From: Embleya scabrispora DSM 41855
GTDB taxonomy: Bacteria > Actinomycetota > Actinomycetes > Streptomycetales > Streptomycetaceae
Assembly (NCBI RefSeq): GCF_000372745.1
Contig: NZ_KB889715.1
Location: 1 to 42,254 of the forward strand
DNA length: 42,254 nucleotides
Direction: 5' to 3'
The notes under the pieces are model-generated. The model searched no databases, had not been told where the DNA came from, and saw nothing but the letters and a program-made list of their open reading frames with translations. Every line of letters begins with the position of its first letter. The first letter of the stretch is position 1. Of the stretch, positions 7,449-15,619 are shown piece after piece. A program made the translations under genes and the position numbers.

Positions 7449-7749
7449 TCACGAGGATTGGGCCAGATGTCGGCCGAGGTCGCGCTCGACGCCGTCCGGA
7501 CGCCGGAGGCCGGCATCGAAGAGCCGCTTGACGCGGTGGATGTTCTCCGTTCGGCCGGACGTGCGGAAGAACACGGCCGGTGCCGTCCCGAACCCCTCGA
7601 CGGGAGGCAGGGGTGACCGCATCGACGAGCGACTTGGCTTCCCGTACCGCCACGCGGTCGAAGCCGGGGACCCTGCGGGCGAAGGCGTCGACGAACTGCT
7701 CCAGTTCGCGCTCCGGCACGACGCGGTTGACGCAGACGCCGACGCCGCC
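7449..7749 (-). pseudogene. enoyl-CoA hydratase/isomerase C-terminal remnant
   Basis: The reverse strand reads VNRVVPERELEQFVDAFARR and VPGFDRVAVREAKSLVDAVT, then in another frame LPPVEGFGTAPAVFFRTSGR and RVKRLFDAGLRRPDGVERDL to a stop at 7449. This is the usual C-terminal part of crotonase-fold proteins (VNRVVP followed by the helical trimerisation region). The N-terminal oxyanion-hole half is missing and one frameshift is present. Confidence 0.65.
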
Positions 7750-7960
7750 CGGGCCGGCGCCGTGTTCACCCTCGGCGCCATGGTCGGCGCCACACACACA
7801 TGGCCCGCGCCACAGCCGGCCCCGACCTGTCCGACGAACCACTGTGGTCCGTCGCCGACCGGCTCAGGCGGCGCGCGCCGCGAACCCTGCCGCCCATCAC
7901 CCGACGCGCACCCCAGGTCCCGGCTCGGTGCGGTGCGGCAGGCTCGCGGGTCGCGGCCAT

Positions 7961-7990
7961 TTGCCACTAGACGACCGGTCGACTAATCTC
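7961..7990 (+). promoter_or_regulatory. wrbA promoter with operator G in its spacer
   Basis: TTGCCA (-35, 7961-7966) and TAATCT (-10, 7984-7989) are 17 bases apart. The exact core GACCGGTC (7973-7980), flanked by TAGAC and GACTA, occupies the spacer. This is the best-preserved dyad of the set and has the same geometry as site B at the dehydrogenase promoter. Repression by the TetR-family protein at 2910 is the obvious reading. Confidence 0.8.
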
Positions 7991-8062
7991 CGGAGGGTCG
8001 ACTTCGGCTCACGAAGTCCCCCGTGACAAGAAACCGAGTCCCTCATGAAGTGGAGAGCCCGC

Positions 8063-8689
8063 GTGGCCACCCCCGTCAAGGTCGCTGTCGTCTACTACTC
8101 GTCCACCGGCACGATCGCCGAGATCGCCCAGGAACTGCGGGATGCCGGCATCAAGGCCGGTGCCGAGGTCCGTCTGCTCAAGGTCGCCGAACTCGCTCCG
8201 AGGGCGGCCATCGACGCCAACCCCGCGTGGGCCGCCAACCACGCCGCCACGGCGGGCATCCCCGAGGCCACCCCCGAGGACATCGAGTGGGCCGACGCCG
8301 TCCTCTTCGGCACCCCCACCCGCTTCGGCAACGTCTCGTCCCAGCTGAAGCAGTTCATCGACACCCTCGGCGGCCTCTGGGCCGAAGGCAAGCTCGCCGA
8401 CAAGGTCTACAGCGGCTTCGTCTCCAGTGCGACCGCGCACGCCGGCCAGGAGTCCACCCTGCTGGCGCTCTACAACTCCATCCACCACTTCGGCGGCATA
8501 ACCGTCAGCCCCGGGTTCACCGACCCCGCCAAGTTCACCGACGGCAACCCCTATGGCACCTCGCACGTCGATGCCCAAGGCGGCAACCCCGTCGACGACA
8601 CCACGCGCACCGCCGCCCGAATCCAGATCGAGCGCGTCATCAAGATGGCCGCGGCGTTCAAGTCCGCCACCGTCAAGGACGCGGCCTGA
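8063..8689 (+). CDS. wrbA: WrbA-type NAD(P)H:quinone oxidoreductase (flavodoxin fold)
   Basis: The protein has 208 residues from GTG 8063, chosen because GTGGAGAG lies 7-13 bases upstream. An in-frame ATG at 8045 has no ribosome binding site. FMN phosphate-binding loop VVYYSSTGTIAEIA is near the N-terminus. GTPTRFGNVSSQLKQFID and a GGxW segment follow, and a later segment matches the NPYGTSHV region conserved in WrbA. WrbA enzymes are tetrameric FMN proteins that reduce quinones by two electrons and so avoid semiquinone radicals. The operator in its promoter places it in the same circuit as the NemR-like regulator and the dehydrogenase gene, which fits a quinone/electrophile response. A strong hairpin follows the stop. 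Confidence 0.92.
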   Translation: MATPVKVAVVYYSSTGTIAEIAQELRDAGIKAGAEVRLLKVAELAPRAAIDANPAWAANHAATAGIPEATPEDIEWADAVLFGTPTRFGNVSSQLKQFIDTLGGLWAEGKLADKVYSGFVSSATAHAGQESTLLALYNSIHHFGGITVSPGFTDPAKFTDGNPYGTSHVDAQGGNPVDDTTRTAARIQIERVIKMAAAFKSATVKDAA

Positions 8690-8708
8690 CCGACCCGCCG
8701 GGCGCATG

Positions 8709-8742
8709 CCTGTCAGGCGCCGCCCGCGGCGGCCCTGACAGG
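8709..8742 (+). terminator. hairpin terminator after wrbA
   Basis: CCTGTCAGG at the left pairs with CCTGACAGG at the right, and the inner GCCGC/GCGGC bases extend the stem. It begins 20 bases after the wrbA stop. There is no T-run, typical of actinobacterial terminators. Confidence 0.7.
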
Positions 8743-9004
8743 CTCCGACGGCACCGCTGTCTGCGTGCGGGGCCGCAATGTGGGTGCCGATGACGGACGA
8801 TGACAGAAGGCTCCTCCGTGCCGAACACGCCGCTGAAGCGCCCTGAGCCGGCCTCGGCGCCCTCGCCATCGTCGGCGCCGACCGCGGACCCGGTGCCCGC
8901 GAAAGCCGGGCGAGCCGTCCCGTGCGCGGGAGACACGGTGCCGCTCCGAGACGGGACCGGCGGCCCGGCGGCCCGTAAAGCAGAAGCGAGAGAGGAGAAG
9001 GGCC

Positions 9005-9307
9005 ATGAAGGAGTTCCTGGTCACGCTCACCACGACGGTGCCCGACGGGACCGACCCGGCCGAGGTCGGCCGGCGCCGCGCCGATGAGTCCGTGCGGGCG
9101 AAGGAGCTCGCCGCCACGGGCCACCTGGTCAGGCTGTGGCGCCCGGTGGGGAAGCTCTACAGCATCGGCGTATGGCGCGCCGACGACGAGGCGGATCTGC
9201 GCGAGAACGTCCTGGGGACGCTGCCCCTGTGGCCGTGGATGACCGCGGTGGTCACCGCCGTACAGCCGCACCCCAACGACCCGGGCCCGACAGGCCATTC
9301 CGCCTAG
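9005..9307 (+). CDS. muconolactone delta-isomerase-family small protein
   Basis: The protein has 100 residues from ATG 9005 with GAGGAGAAGG just upstream. The family signature is visible: KEFLVTLTTTVPDGTDPAEV at the start, then ESVRAKELAATGHLVRLWRP, SIGVWRADDEADLRENV and LPLWPWMTAVVTAVQPHPND. Classical members (CatC) form ferredoxin-like decamers and isomerise muconolactone in the beta-ketoadipate pathway. Streptomycete relatives outside catechol clusters are of unknown role. No catechol pathway genes are seen here, so the reaction should not be assumed. It is the intact partner of the remnant at 2602-2861. The 262 bases before it contain no other supportable gene. Confidence 0.82.
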   Translation: MKEFLVTLTTTVPDGTDPAEVGRRRADESVRAKELAATGHLVRLWRPVGKLYSIGVWRADDEADLRENVLGTLPLWPWMTAVVTAVQPHPNDPGPTGHSA

Positions 9308-9400
9308 TTCGAACCTTCCGCGCCCGTGGCATGCCCCACGGGCGCGGCAACGATCGCCATCGGGTGCCGCCCGTGCGGCCCCTTCATGAGAGGAGACCTG

Positions 9401-9772
9401 ATGAACGACGCGGCAGCACAGGACGCGATCCTGAGTGGCGTCATGGACCGGTGGAAGGCGGGGGTCGATGCCCACGAACCGGAGGAGGTCGCCGCATGTT
9501 TCACCGAGGACGCCGTCTTCCAGGGACTTCGTCCCTACGTCGTCGGCCGTCAGGGCATCGCCGAGTACTACGATGCGCAGCCTCTCGGGTTGACGGCGGA
9601 CTACCGGGTACTGGAGACACGACAGTTGGCCGAGGACGTCCTGCTCGGCTACCTGGGCGTCGACTTCTCGTTCACCGACCGACCGACCGTCAAGGTCACT
9701 CTCGGCGTCGTCTTGAGGCGTGCCGCCGACCGGTGGTCCATCGCCCACTACCAGGTATCGAAGCTGGATTGA
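9401..9772 (+). CDS. SnoaL/NTF2-fold small protein (SgcJ/DUF4440-like)
   Basis: The protein has 123 residues from ATG 9401, behind GAGAGGAGACC. It is a single NTF2-like domain. The first helix is AILSGVMDRWKAGVDAHEPE, then AACFTEDAVFQGLRPYVVGR, the strand-helix GIAEYYDAQPLG, and C-terminal strands ending DRWSIAHYQVSKLD. Homologues annotated SgcJ/EcaC are small proteins in enediyne and other gene clusters with no proven catalysis. It lies 93 bases after the isomerase-like gene and could share its transcript. Its role is unknown. Confidence 0.78.
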   Translation: MNDAAAQDAILSGVMDRWKAGVDAHEPEEVAACFTEDAVFQGLRPYVVGRQGIAEYYDAQPLGLTADYRVLETRQLAEDVLLGYLGVDFSFTDRPTVKVTLGVVLRRAADRWSIAHYQVSKLD

Positions 9773-9798
9773 GCGCAAACCGGTACGTGGATCGACTC

Positions 9799-10089
9799 AT
9801 GGCCGACACCCGCACGATTCCCATCCTCCGCTGCGCATCGACCGACGAGATCGCCGACCTCCACACAGCCCTCGGATTCAAGGTGGGCTATCGGCCGGAC
9901 CGGACGCCCGGATCCGCGCGCGCGGCGTTCCTGACCGGGTACGGCGGGTCGCTCACCCCGGTCGAGGAGGAACACCTGACTGCCGTGTCCGCACGAGATG
10001 CCGTCTCCGGGATCCGGTACGGCTGCGAGCACGGCGATCCGGAACCGGTCGAGCGCGGGCGCCGCACCCTGGCCGGCCTGCGCGCCTGA
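9799..10089 (+). pseudogene. VOC (glyoxalase-fold) family protein, degraded
   Basis: From ATG 9799 the product starts TIPILRCASTDEIADLHTAL then GFKVGYR, a clear VOC-domain first beta-alpha unit. The usual metal-ligand strand and the rest of the module do not follow. Instead the frame reads Arg/Gly-rich sequence to a stop at 10089. Either a frameshift soon after residue 35 or a deletion has ruined it. It begins 26 bases after the SnoaL-like gene. Confidence 0.55.
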
Positions 10090-10767
10090 CCCACCGCACG
10101 GCGCGGGAGCCGGATCGGGCGGGCCGCAGGCGTCGGGCCCGGGACCGGGCATCGTCGCGAAGGAGGAGCCGGAGCGTGATGGGGGCCGCGAGGTACACAC
10201 GACGTCGGCGTTCCGCCTTCCCGGGTGGTGACGGCCGGGAGTGGGCCGAGTTGCCGACCGGACGCGGCATGGCCCGCCTTCCCCGGTCGGGGCGCCCTGT
10301 TCCACCTCGTCCTCGGGGTCTCCGTGCCGGCGGGTCGTGACAGGGTCGGCGTTGCGGTGTCGAAGAGGTCTCCGAGGCCGACGCCGCGGGGGATCCGGTC
10401 GAGGGCGGTGAACAGCGCGCCGCCCAGCTACGGCGGCCGATTCCGGGTTACTGGGCGGCGAGCAGGTGCAGTTGGGCGCCGTGTGCGTCGGCCGAGCCGC
10501 GAACGCGAACCCGTCCACCGCGGCCCTCTTCGGCCTCCGGGGCGTGATCGGCCGGGCCCGAATTCCTGTGCCACGCGCTCCAGTCGGCCTCGGTGGTTCT
10601 CCCACCACGGACCGGTTGCCCGGCGGCAAGCCGTCGTTGTCCTCCGACGTCCCTACGGCCCCGTCGATGAGCTCCCGGACGATGTCGGCGTGGGGCCGGT
10701 GTACCGGTGGATTTCGGCGATCACGCGCACTCCTGAGGTTTTCGTCGTGATGTCGGTGGGTTGGTTT
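10090..10767. other. intergenic stretch without a supportable gene
   Basis: The frames here are shadow-like and Arg/Pro-rich on both strands. I found no domain, operator copy or RNA gene. It separates the redox locus from transposase debris. Confidence 0.4.
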
Positions 10768-11050
10768 TCATTCCCTGGGTCGGATGGTGAGGCCGGTTTC
10801 GGCGAGGCAGGCGTCGTTGGATGTGGCGGAGGCCGTGTCTGATCGTGCGGACCAGGTGGTCGGCGTCGGTGAACCCGACGTTGCCGGTGAAGCCGCGACG
10901 GACCAGCGACCGGATGCCCTCGACCGGGTTCAGGTCCGGCGCGTAACTCGACAACTGTCCGATCGTCAGCCAGTCGTGCTCGGCGGTGTATTCCGGGATG
11001 CCGACCCGACCCGAACTGTGGTTGTGCACCGAGACGATCGACGCGTTCGT
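10768..11050 (-). pseudogene. IS630-family transposase C-terminal remnant
   Basis: The reverse strand reads HNHSSGRVGIPEYTAEHDWL, then LSSYAPDLNPVEGIRSLVRR and DADHLVRTIRHGLRHIQ. After a frame change it reads ACLAETGLTIRPRE to a stop at 10768. The PDLNPVE segment holds the last acidic residue of the DDE triad as in IS630 elements. The first two acidic residues and the N-terminus are missing. Confidence 0.75.
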
Positions 11051-11324
11051 CCTGACGGGATGCCCGGCCGCAGCCCCGGATCCGTGCTCACCCACCGTTC
11101 GCTGCTGCGACGGCTGCGCAATGCCCTGGTCTGGCCGTTCGCATGTCGGCTCCCATGGTGCGCGACGCTCCATACGAGACGACCGTCATGGCCCAACTCC
11201 GCGGTTGAGCGGGTCATTTGGCCGGGCGGAGGAGGCTCGACCGGCCACGTACGGGTGACCGTGCTCGCCAGGGCGAAGGCGCCCGGGCGGCGGGAGACGC
11301 CCGTCGGCGGTCCGCAAATTCGGG

Positions 11325-12073
11325 TGACATGCCTCGATTCCGTCGGCATCATCGATCGGTTGTTCTGCCACGTCCGACTTCGGGGGTACACCACGTCCAT
11401 CCACCGGGAACTGCGAGCCTGGGCGCTGCCGTGGCCCGCCGCCGACCCTCGCCAAAACGCCTTCGAATGGGACGACGACGAGAGGGCCCGGCTCACGGCT
11501 CTGGTCGCCTCGATGACCCCTCCGGCCGATGTCGACGGAACGGAGAACTACCGCTTCACACGCGAGGTGACCGCGTTGCTGGTGTCGCGCTACGGCCGCT
11601 GGGCCTGCCGCTGGAACTGGACGATCTACAACGGTGGACCTGTTGCCACCTGGTACTACCACGCGCATTCGGCCGGAGAGGCGCAGGAGATCGCCGCACG
11701 GGTCGTGGCTTCCTTGCTGGAGTGGCGTGACTGGCTGGAGGACACGGCCGAACGGTTCGAGGATCTCGCCCCACCTCCCGGCTCGGATACCGAGGACCGC
11801 AGTTGGCATCTGGAGCGCGCGGTGACCCGTCTGGTCACCGCGGTGGTGGACCGCACGCACGCCGAGTCGGGCTGGTACGCGCTCTGCGACACGACGTTGA
11901 CCTGGTTCCTGTCCTCCACCGGCCTGGGACCCGAGGAGGCGACGGAGGCGGTCGAGGCGGCGATCGGCGGGCGGTTCAAGAGCTGGGTCGAGCCCGCTCC
12001 GACGCTGGTGGACGCGGTGGGCGAGGCCCTGGCGATCGGCCTCACCGGTTGCGGGTTCTACCGTGAGCAATGA
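11325..12073 (+). CDS. unrecognised protein translationally linked to the Fic gene
   Basis: The frame encodes about 249 residues with normal composition. Examples are IHRELRAWALPWPAADPRQN, YRFTREVTALLVSRYGRWAC then RWNWTIYNGGPVATWYYH, and a helical C-terminal half with many acidic residues. No family recognised, and no signal peptide or membrane segment is seen. The start is uncertain: GTG 11325 is the first good candidate. The conserved-looking part begins later, at TSIHRELR, where an ACG sits at the position and spacing expected for a start after GGGGG. Its stop (12071-12073) lies inside the following Fic gene, an 11-base overlap, so the two are cotranslated. An inhibitor, substrate or adaptor of the Fic protein is a reasonable inference only. 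Confidence 0.65.
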
Positions 12074-12698
12074 CGCGCTGGCCACATGGCGCCAAGTCAG
12101 GGAGCGGGTCGACTGGTCCTCGGCCGCGGCGGCGGCCACCGTTCCCGTGCCCCCGGTCGTCGACGGACTCGCCGCCTGGTTCGACGGCCCGGTTCGACGG
12201 CGCGACCCGGGCCGTGCCGATCGGCTGCTCGCCGCGATGACCCTCTCCCGCGCCGCAGCCGGCCGGGGAAAACCGCTCACTCCGGCCCTGCTCCACGACT
12301 GCCGGAAACTGGTGCTGGGCATACCCGACGTGCGCTTGCGTCAGGGCGACGCCTTCGCCAAAGGCGGCCGGGAACGGTACGCCCTGACGCCGTACACCTG
12401 GCGGGACTTCGCCGCCTGCCTGCACCAGAGCGCGGATCCGTCGCTGCCCCTGTCCGCCCGCGCGGCCAGGGCCTATCTCGACATCGCCTTCTTCCACCCG
12501 TATCCGGACGGCAACGCCCGCCTGGCGCTATTGGCCCTCGCCCACGTCCTGGACGTGGCGGGAGTCCGCCTGGACGAAGTGGGGCCGCTGCAGACCACCC
12601 GTTACGCGGACGACCCCGCCGGCGCCCTCGACCTCGCGACTCTGGTCTGCGTACTGATCCGCGCCACCCATCGGCGCGCAACCGCAGCCGCACAGTGA
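12063..12698 (+). CDS. Fic-domain protein with a variant motif
   Basis: The protein has 211 residues from GTG 12063. The Fic core is seen at HPYPDGNARLAL (residues 145-156), preceded by the usual helix ARAYLDIAFF. It keeps the catalytic His145, Asp149, Gly150, Asn151 and Arg153. The second Arg of the HPFx(D/E)GNxRxxR consensus is Leu156. Fic proteins usually transfer AMP, or other phosphate-containing groups, from nucleotides to protein hydroxyls. That second Arg contacts the nucleotide phosphates, so activity may be altered. I see no (S/T)xxxE(G/N) inhibitory helix in the chain, so restraint may come from a partner. The overlapping upstream gene is the candidate. No terminator is obvious. 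Confidence 0.8.
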   Translation: MSNDALATWRQVRERVDWSSAAAAATVPVPPVVDGLAAWFDGPVRRRDPGRADRLLAAMTLSRAAAGRGKPLTPALLHDCRKLVLGIPDVRLRQGDAFAKGGRERYALTPYTWRDFAACLHQSADPSLPLSARAARAYLDIAFFHPYPDGNARLALLALAHVLDVAGVRLDEVGPLQTTRYADDPAGALDLATLVCVLIRATHRRATAAAQ

Positions 12699-12733
12699 CG
12701 GAAGTCGTCGCCATCGCGGACAGGTGAGCCGTG

Positions 12734-12907
12734 TCAGCCGTACGCGGCTGAGCGCCCGTGTACGCCGACGCCCGGCACGCTTCGTTCGTCCCACGGGTGG
12801 GCCTGGGCAACGAGCGCCGCCGCGTGTTCTCGGGTGAGTGTCGGCGGGCCCGTGGCGGTGAGCCGCCCGTGTTCGAGGTTGCGGCGGTATCGCTCCGCGA
12901 CGCACCG
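12734..12907 (-). pseudogene. short coding-like C-terminal fragment, unrecognised
   Basis: The last 57 codons of a reverse frame (AERYRRNLEHGRLTATGPPT then LTREHAAALVAQAHPWDERS to a stop at 12734) have normal composition, while the frame upstream does not. It is probably the tail of a broken gene. The rest of the stretch to 13065 shows nothing that I can support. Confidence 0.3.
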
Positions 12908-13065
12908 CGCTTGCGTCGAGCGGGGAATCCGTGTGGTGCGCTGCCCGACCCACGGTCTTCGGCCTCCCCCTTCGCTCCGGCCTCGCAGGAACGCGGGGCA
13001 GGACGATCGCCGCCGTCGAGGGTGCGGCGCGGCCCCACCCGGGTCGTTGCCGGGGTTGCGGGCGC

Positions 13066-13263
13066 TCAGCCGTCGACGCCGGCGCCTGCGGTGCGGACGA
13101 GGTCGGCGTCGCCGCGCAGGGCGTCGAGGACCCGGGCGTCGATCCGCGCCTGGCCGTGCTTGTCGCCGCACGGACACAGGCTCCATCCGTGGGACTCGAT
13201 CCGGTCGGCGACGTGGTCGAGGATGTCGGCGGCCTCGTCGAGGACGCCCACGGGGATGTCCAT
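13066..13263 (-). CDS. small hypothetical protein
   Basis: A 65-residue reverse frame from ATG 13263 begins MDIPVGVLDEAADILDHVAD, with a short Cys pair (LCPCGDKHG) and a helical end (ARVLDALRGDADLVRTAGAG). Composition is normal and the N-terminal helix resembles small actinobacterial plasmid or phage-borne proteins. No family is assigned. It may be the downstream gene of the decayed reading frame at 13380-13760. Confidence 0.4.
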   Translation of the reverse strand: MDIPVGVLDEAADILDHVADRIESHGWSLCPCGDKHGQARIDARVLDALRGDADLVRTAGAGVDG

Positions 13264-13379
13264 GCGCTCCCGGTCGGGTCGGCCCCGACCGCGACGCCGA
13301 GTTCGAAGGAGAGGTATCGGCGGCGTGCTGCACCGTTCGGAAGTCCCCGTTGGTGGAGGCGCACTTGACGGCCTGGGCC

Positions 13380-13760
13380 AGCGCCATCAGGGGCTGTGAG
13401 CAGGCGTGTCGGGGCGTGGGGACCGAGCGCGCGTCGGGGCGGGCCGGGCGAACATCGTGGACGTGTTCCGCCCCCTCCGTGGCGGGGTCGGCAGCGGCGA
13501 TCCGGTCTGCGATCACGTCGGGGTCGATGTAGAGCAGGACCGCCCGGGGCCGACGTCCAGGCGTTCGGCCGGCGTCGCCACCGCGTGGGCGAGGACGTTG
13601 CGCACCGCCACGGGCTCCACGTCCAGGACGCGCCCTGAGGGGCCTCGCGTTTCCGTGTCACCAGGGACTCGTACGTCGTGCTCTCTTCGATGTCTGCCAC
13701 GACCGTCAGCGCAGGACCGGCCTTCGCGTCGGGTCCGGCGAACCGGGCGCGGCCAACCCG
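13380..13760 (-). pseudogene. decayed reverse-strand gene, unrecognised
   Basis: Normal-looking protein sequence is scattered over three reverse frames. VVADIEESTTYESLVTRKRE is followed in another frame by LDVEPVAVRNVLAHAVATPA and RLDVGPG, and in a third by IADRIAAADPATEGAEHVHD and PLMALAQAVKCASTNGDFRT. The order is consistent with one gene carrying several frameshifts. No function can be given. Confidence 0.35.
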
Positions 13761-13911
13761 GACGAGTGGACTCCAGCCGCCCGCACCCAGACCCGACGGG
13801 AAACCGGGTAGCGGCGTGCCGGAAACACGCCGTCGTCGGCTTCGGGGGGCGGCACACCCGGCCTCCGCAGCGAGGGCGGGCCGTCGTGCGCAGGGTCCCG
13901 GGAGGGAGTCG

Positions 13912-14137
13912 TCAGCGTCGGGTGACGCCGTAGCCGCTGTCGTGCAGTGCCGCGGTGCACTCGTCGCGATCGAACCACTTGTCGATGTCGGGCATCCGCG
14001 TGGAGACGGCGTCCATCCGCGCCTGCCAGTCGTGACCGGCCGGGCCGCGCGCACTCGCACTCGTCACACCCGTCCTCGCCGTGGATGTGGCCCGCCATCC
14101 ACGCGTTCACCGCCACGTTGTGGACAGGGTGTGACAT
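13912..14137 (-). pseudogene. small Cys/His-containing hypothetical protein, one frameshift
   Basis: From ATG 14137 the reverse frame reads SHPVHNVAVNAWMAGHIHGE then DGCDECECARPG. A one-base change of frame near 14030 allows HDWQARMDAVSTRMPDIDKW and FDRDECTAALHDSGYGVTRR to a stop at 13912. The joined product would be about 75 residues with a HIHGEDGCDECEC cluster that could bind metal. It is probably a pseudogene, or a single sequencing slip. Confidence 0.45.
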
Positions 14138-14619
14138 TGACCGTTGACCAACGAAACTCTGCCCTTGCCAGGTTCGACTCCGAGGGGTGGGTGGCGGACT
14201 GATACGGAAGCAACGCCAACCGGACAGCGACGAGACACCCGAACGCACGACAACTCCTGGCCGGTTCGGCCTCCGTCAACTACGGGGTCGGCCAACAGGG
14301 TGCAGAAGGTCGAACGCGACAACGGATGCGGGGCCTGGGGCGGATCGGCGAGCAGGCGGACCTACCACACGAAAAGGGATCGCCACCCGCAAGACGGCCG
14401 AAGAGCCGGGCGGGGGCCGGTGCCGCCTCCACGACCGACCGGCCTGCACGAGCCCGGCCACGCTCCCCGGCGATGTCTCCGCGCGACGGGGCCGGACCGC
14501 GTGCCCACGGGGATCGTCCCGGTCGGCGACCACGACTTCACCGGCGTGTCGGTCCCGTGAGGAGTTCCTGCTTCATCCAAGATCCCCATTGGGAGCAAAT
14601 TCCCGACAATCCACTAAAA
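14138..14619. other. intergenic stretch upstream of the copper storage gene
   Basis: No coding sequence can be supported on either strand here. The final 100 bases are less GC-rich than the surroundings, which is typical of a promoter region. Confidence 0.35.
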
Positions 14620-14634
14620 GGAACAATTGGTTCC
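14620..14634. promoter_or_regulatory. palindrome upstream of the copper storage gene
   Basis: GGAACAATTGGTTCC has 5-base perfect arms (GGAAC/GTTCC, allowing one offset) around an AATT centre. It lies 35-49 bases upstream of the ATG at 14669 in an unusually AT-rich patch. It could be an operator for a metal-sensing repressor. It does not look like the usual CsoR box, so the regulator is unknown. Confidence 0.35.
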
Positions 14635-14668
14635 CGTTCGCACGGGCAGCCACGTTCGAGGAGAAGAC

Positions 14669-15028
14669 ATGAACCACGGCGGACAGATGACCGCGGAAAT
14701 GCAGAAGTGCATCGACGCCTGCATGGAGACACACGCCGCGACCGAGCGGACCGTGAGCCACTGCCTGCAGCAGGGCGGGCGTCATGTGGAGATGGCGATG
14801 ATCGGCAGCCTCATGGACGCCTCGGACATGACACGCACCTGCGCGGACATGATGATGCGCCAGTCGCCCATGGCCGGCGAGATGGCCGCGATGTGCGCAA
14901 AGCAGTGCGACATGACGGCGGAGGCGTGCATGTCCATGGGAAGCGACGAGATGATGAAGCGGTGCGCGGAGGCGTGTCGAAGCTGTTCCGAGGCATGTCG
15001 CGCCATGGGTCGCATGCCTGCGCGGTAG
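14669..15028 (+). CDS. Csp-type four-helix-bundle copper storage protein (DUF326)
   Basis: The protein has 119 residues from ATG 14669, with GAGGAGAAG 3-11 bases upstream. It contains 11 Cys and many Met, spaced along predicted helices: KCIDACMETH, SHCLQQGG, TRTCADMMM, MCAKQCDMTAEAC, and the C-terminal KRCAEACRSCSEACRAMG. This is the signature of cytosolic Csp3-like proteins, whose bundle core binds many Cu(I) ions through Cys thiolates. No Tat or Sec signal is present, so it should act in the cytoplasm. A perfect hairpin terminator follows at once, so it is monocistronic. Its setting with remnants of other metal genes suggests a former metal-resistance cluster. Confidence 0.9.
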   Translation: MNHGGQMTAEMQKCIDACMETHAATERTVSHCLQQGGRHVEMAMIGSLMDASDMTRTCADMMMRQSPMAGEMAAMCAKQCDMTAEACMSMGSDEMMKRCAEACRSCSEACRAMGRMPAR

Positions 15029-15033
15029 CCCGA

Positions 15034-15069
15034 CGTGCGGGCGGCCCCGGCACCGGGGCCGCCCGCACG
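15034..15069 (+). terminator. perfect 17-bp hairpin after the copper storage gene
   Basis: A 17-base arm beginning CGTGCGGGCGGCCCC pairs perfectly with its complement across a CA loop, 5 bases after the stop codon. It is the strongest terminator-like structure seen in the window. Confidence 0.85.
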
Positions 15070-15310
15070 GAACGATCTCCCGCTGCCTCCCCGGTCCAGC
15101 CGTCCCACCGCTCCCGCATGGACGAGGCCGCCGTAGGCGACACGGTCCGCATCGCACGGACGTCGACAACATTGATTCGACTTTCGCAACACCCCGAGCG
15201 GTCGGCGGCGTCGGCTATCGCTCGCTGTCACACCAGAACGGCGATGTGTCGGTGCAGACGGATCCGGCTCTCGATTTGCGTGATTCCCTCTTTGTCCTGG
15301 CGGGGGACGG

Positions 15311-15619
15311 TTATCGGGCGGTCACCGGGATTCCGTTGCCGACCAGAAACTCCCCGATCTCGGCCTGCGCCGGCACGAGACTGGGAACCGGATCGACCAA
15401 CCGCAGCCTGACAGGTCCGTGCGCTGCGAACAGGGCCTCGCGGACATCATCAGGTGCCCGTCCCGGACCGGCGTGTTCGCACAGGCAGGTGCCGCAGGAC
15501 CCGCAGGAGAACTCCGAGTCCCACCACAACTCGTCCCGAAGGATGCACCGGTTCACCCGTCGCACCGCCATGCCGCCGCACTCGCAACGCGATGCGATCC
15601 TCGCCGTCCGACCAGTCAC
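15311..15619 (-). CDS. small Cys-rich hypothetical protein (zinc-ribbon-like)
   Basis: A 102-residue reverse frame from GTG 15619 has normal composition and a Cys pattern CxC (residues 12-14), C25 and CxxCxxCxC (39-47: [10 protein letters not shown]). That could hold one or two metal ions. The C-terminal half reads [20 protein letters not shown] and [14 protein letters not shown]. No family is assigned. It stands alone. The 241 bases before the copper gene's terminator side show no other gene. Confidence 0.45.
   Translation of the reverse strand: MTGRTARIASRCECGGMAVRRVNRCILRDELWWDSEFSCGSCGTCLCEHAGPGRAPDDVREALFAAHGPVRLRLVDPVPSLVPAQAEIGEFLVGNGIPVTAR

Noticed and set aside
9005-9307. Calling this gene catC of a catechol pathway
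   Set aside because: No muconate cycloisomerase, catechol dioxygenase or other beta-ketoadipate genes are present, and family members elsewhere have other or unknown roles.
12528-14060. A 510-codon reverse frame
   Set aside because: It is mostly shadow. Only short stretches look coding, and these belong to several frames of decayed genes.
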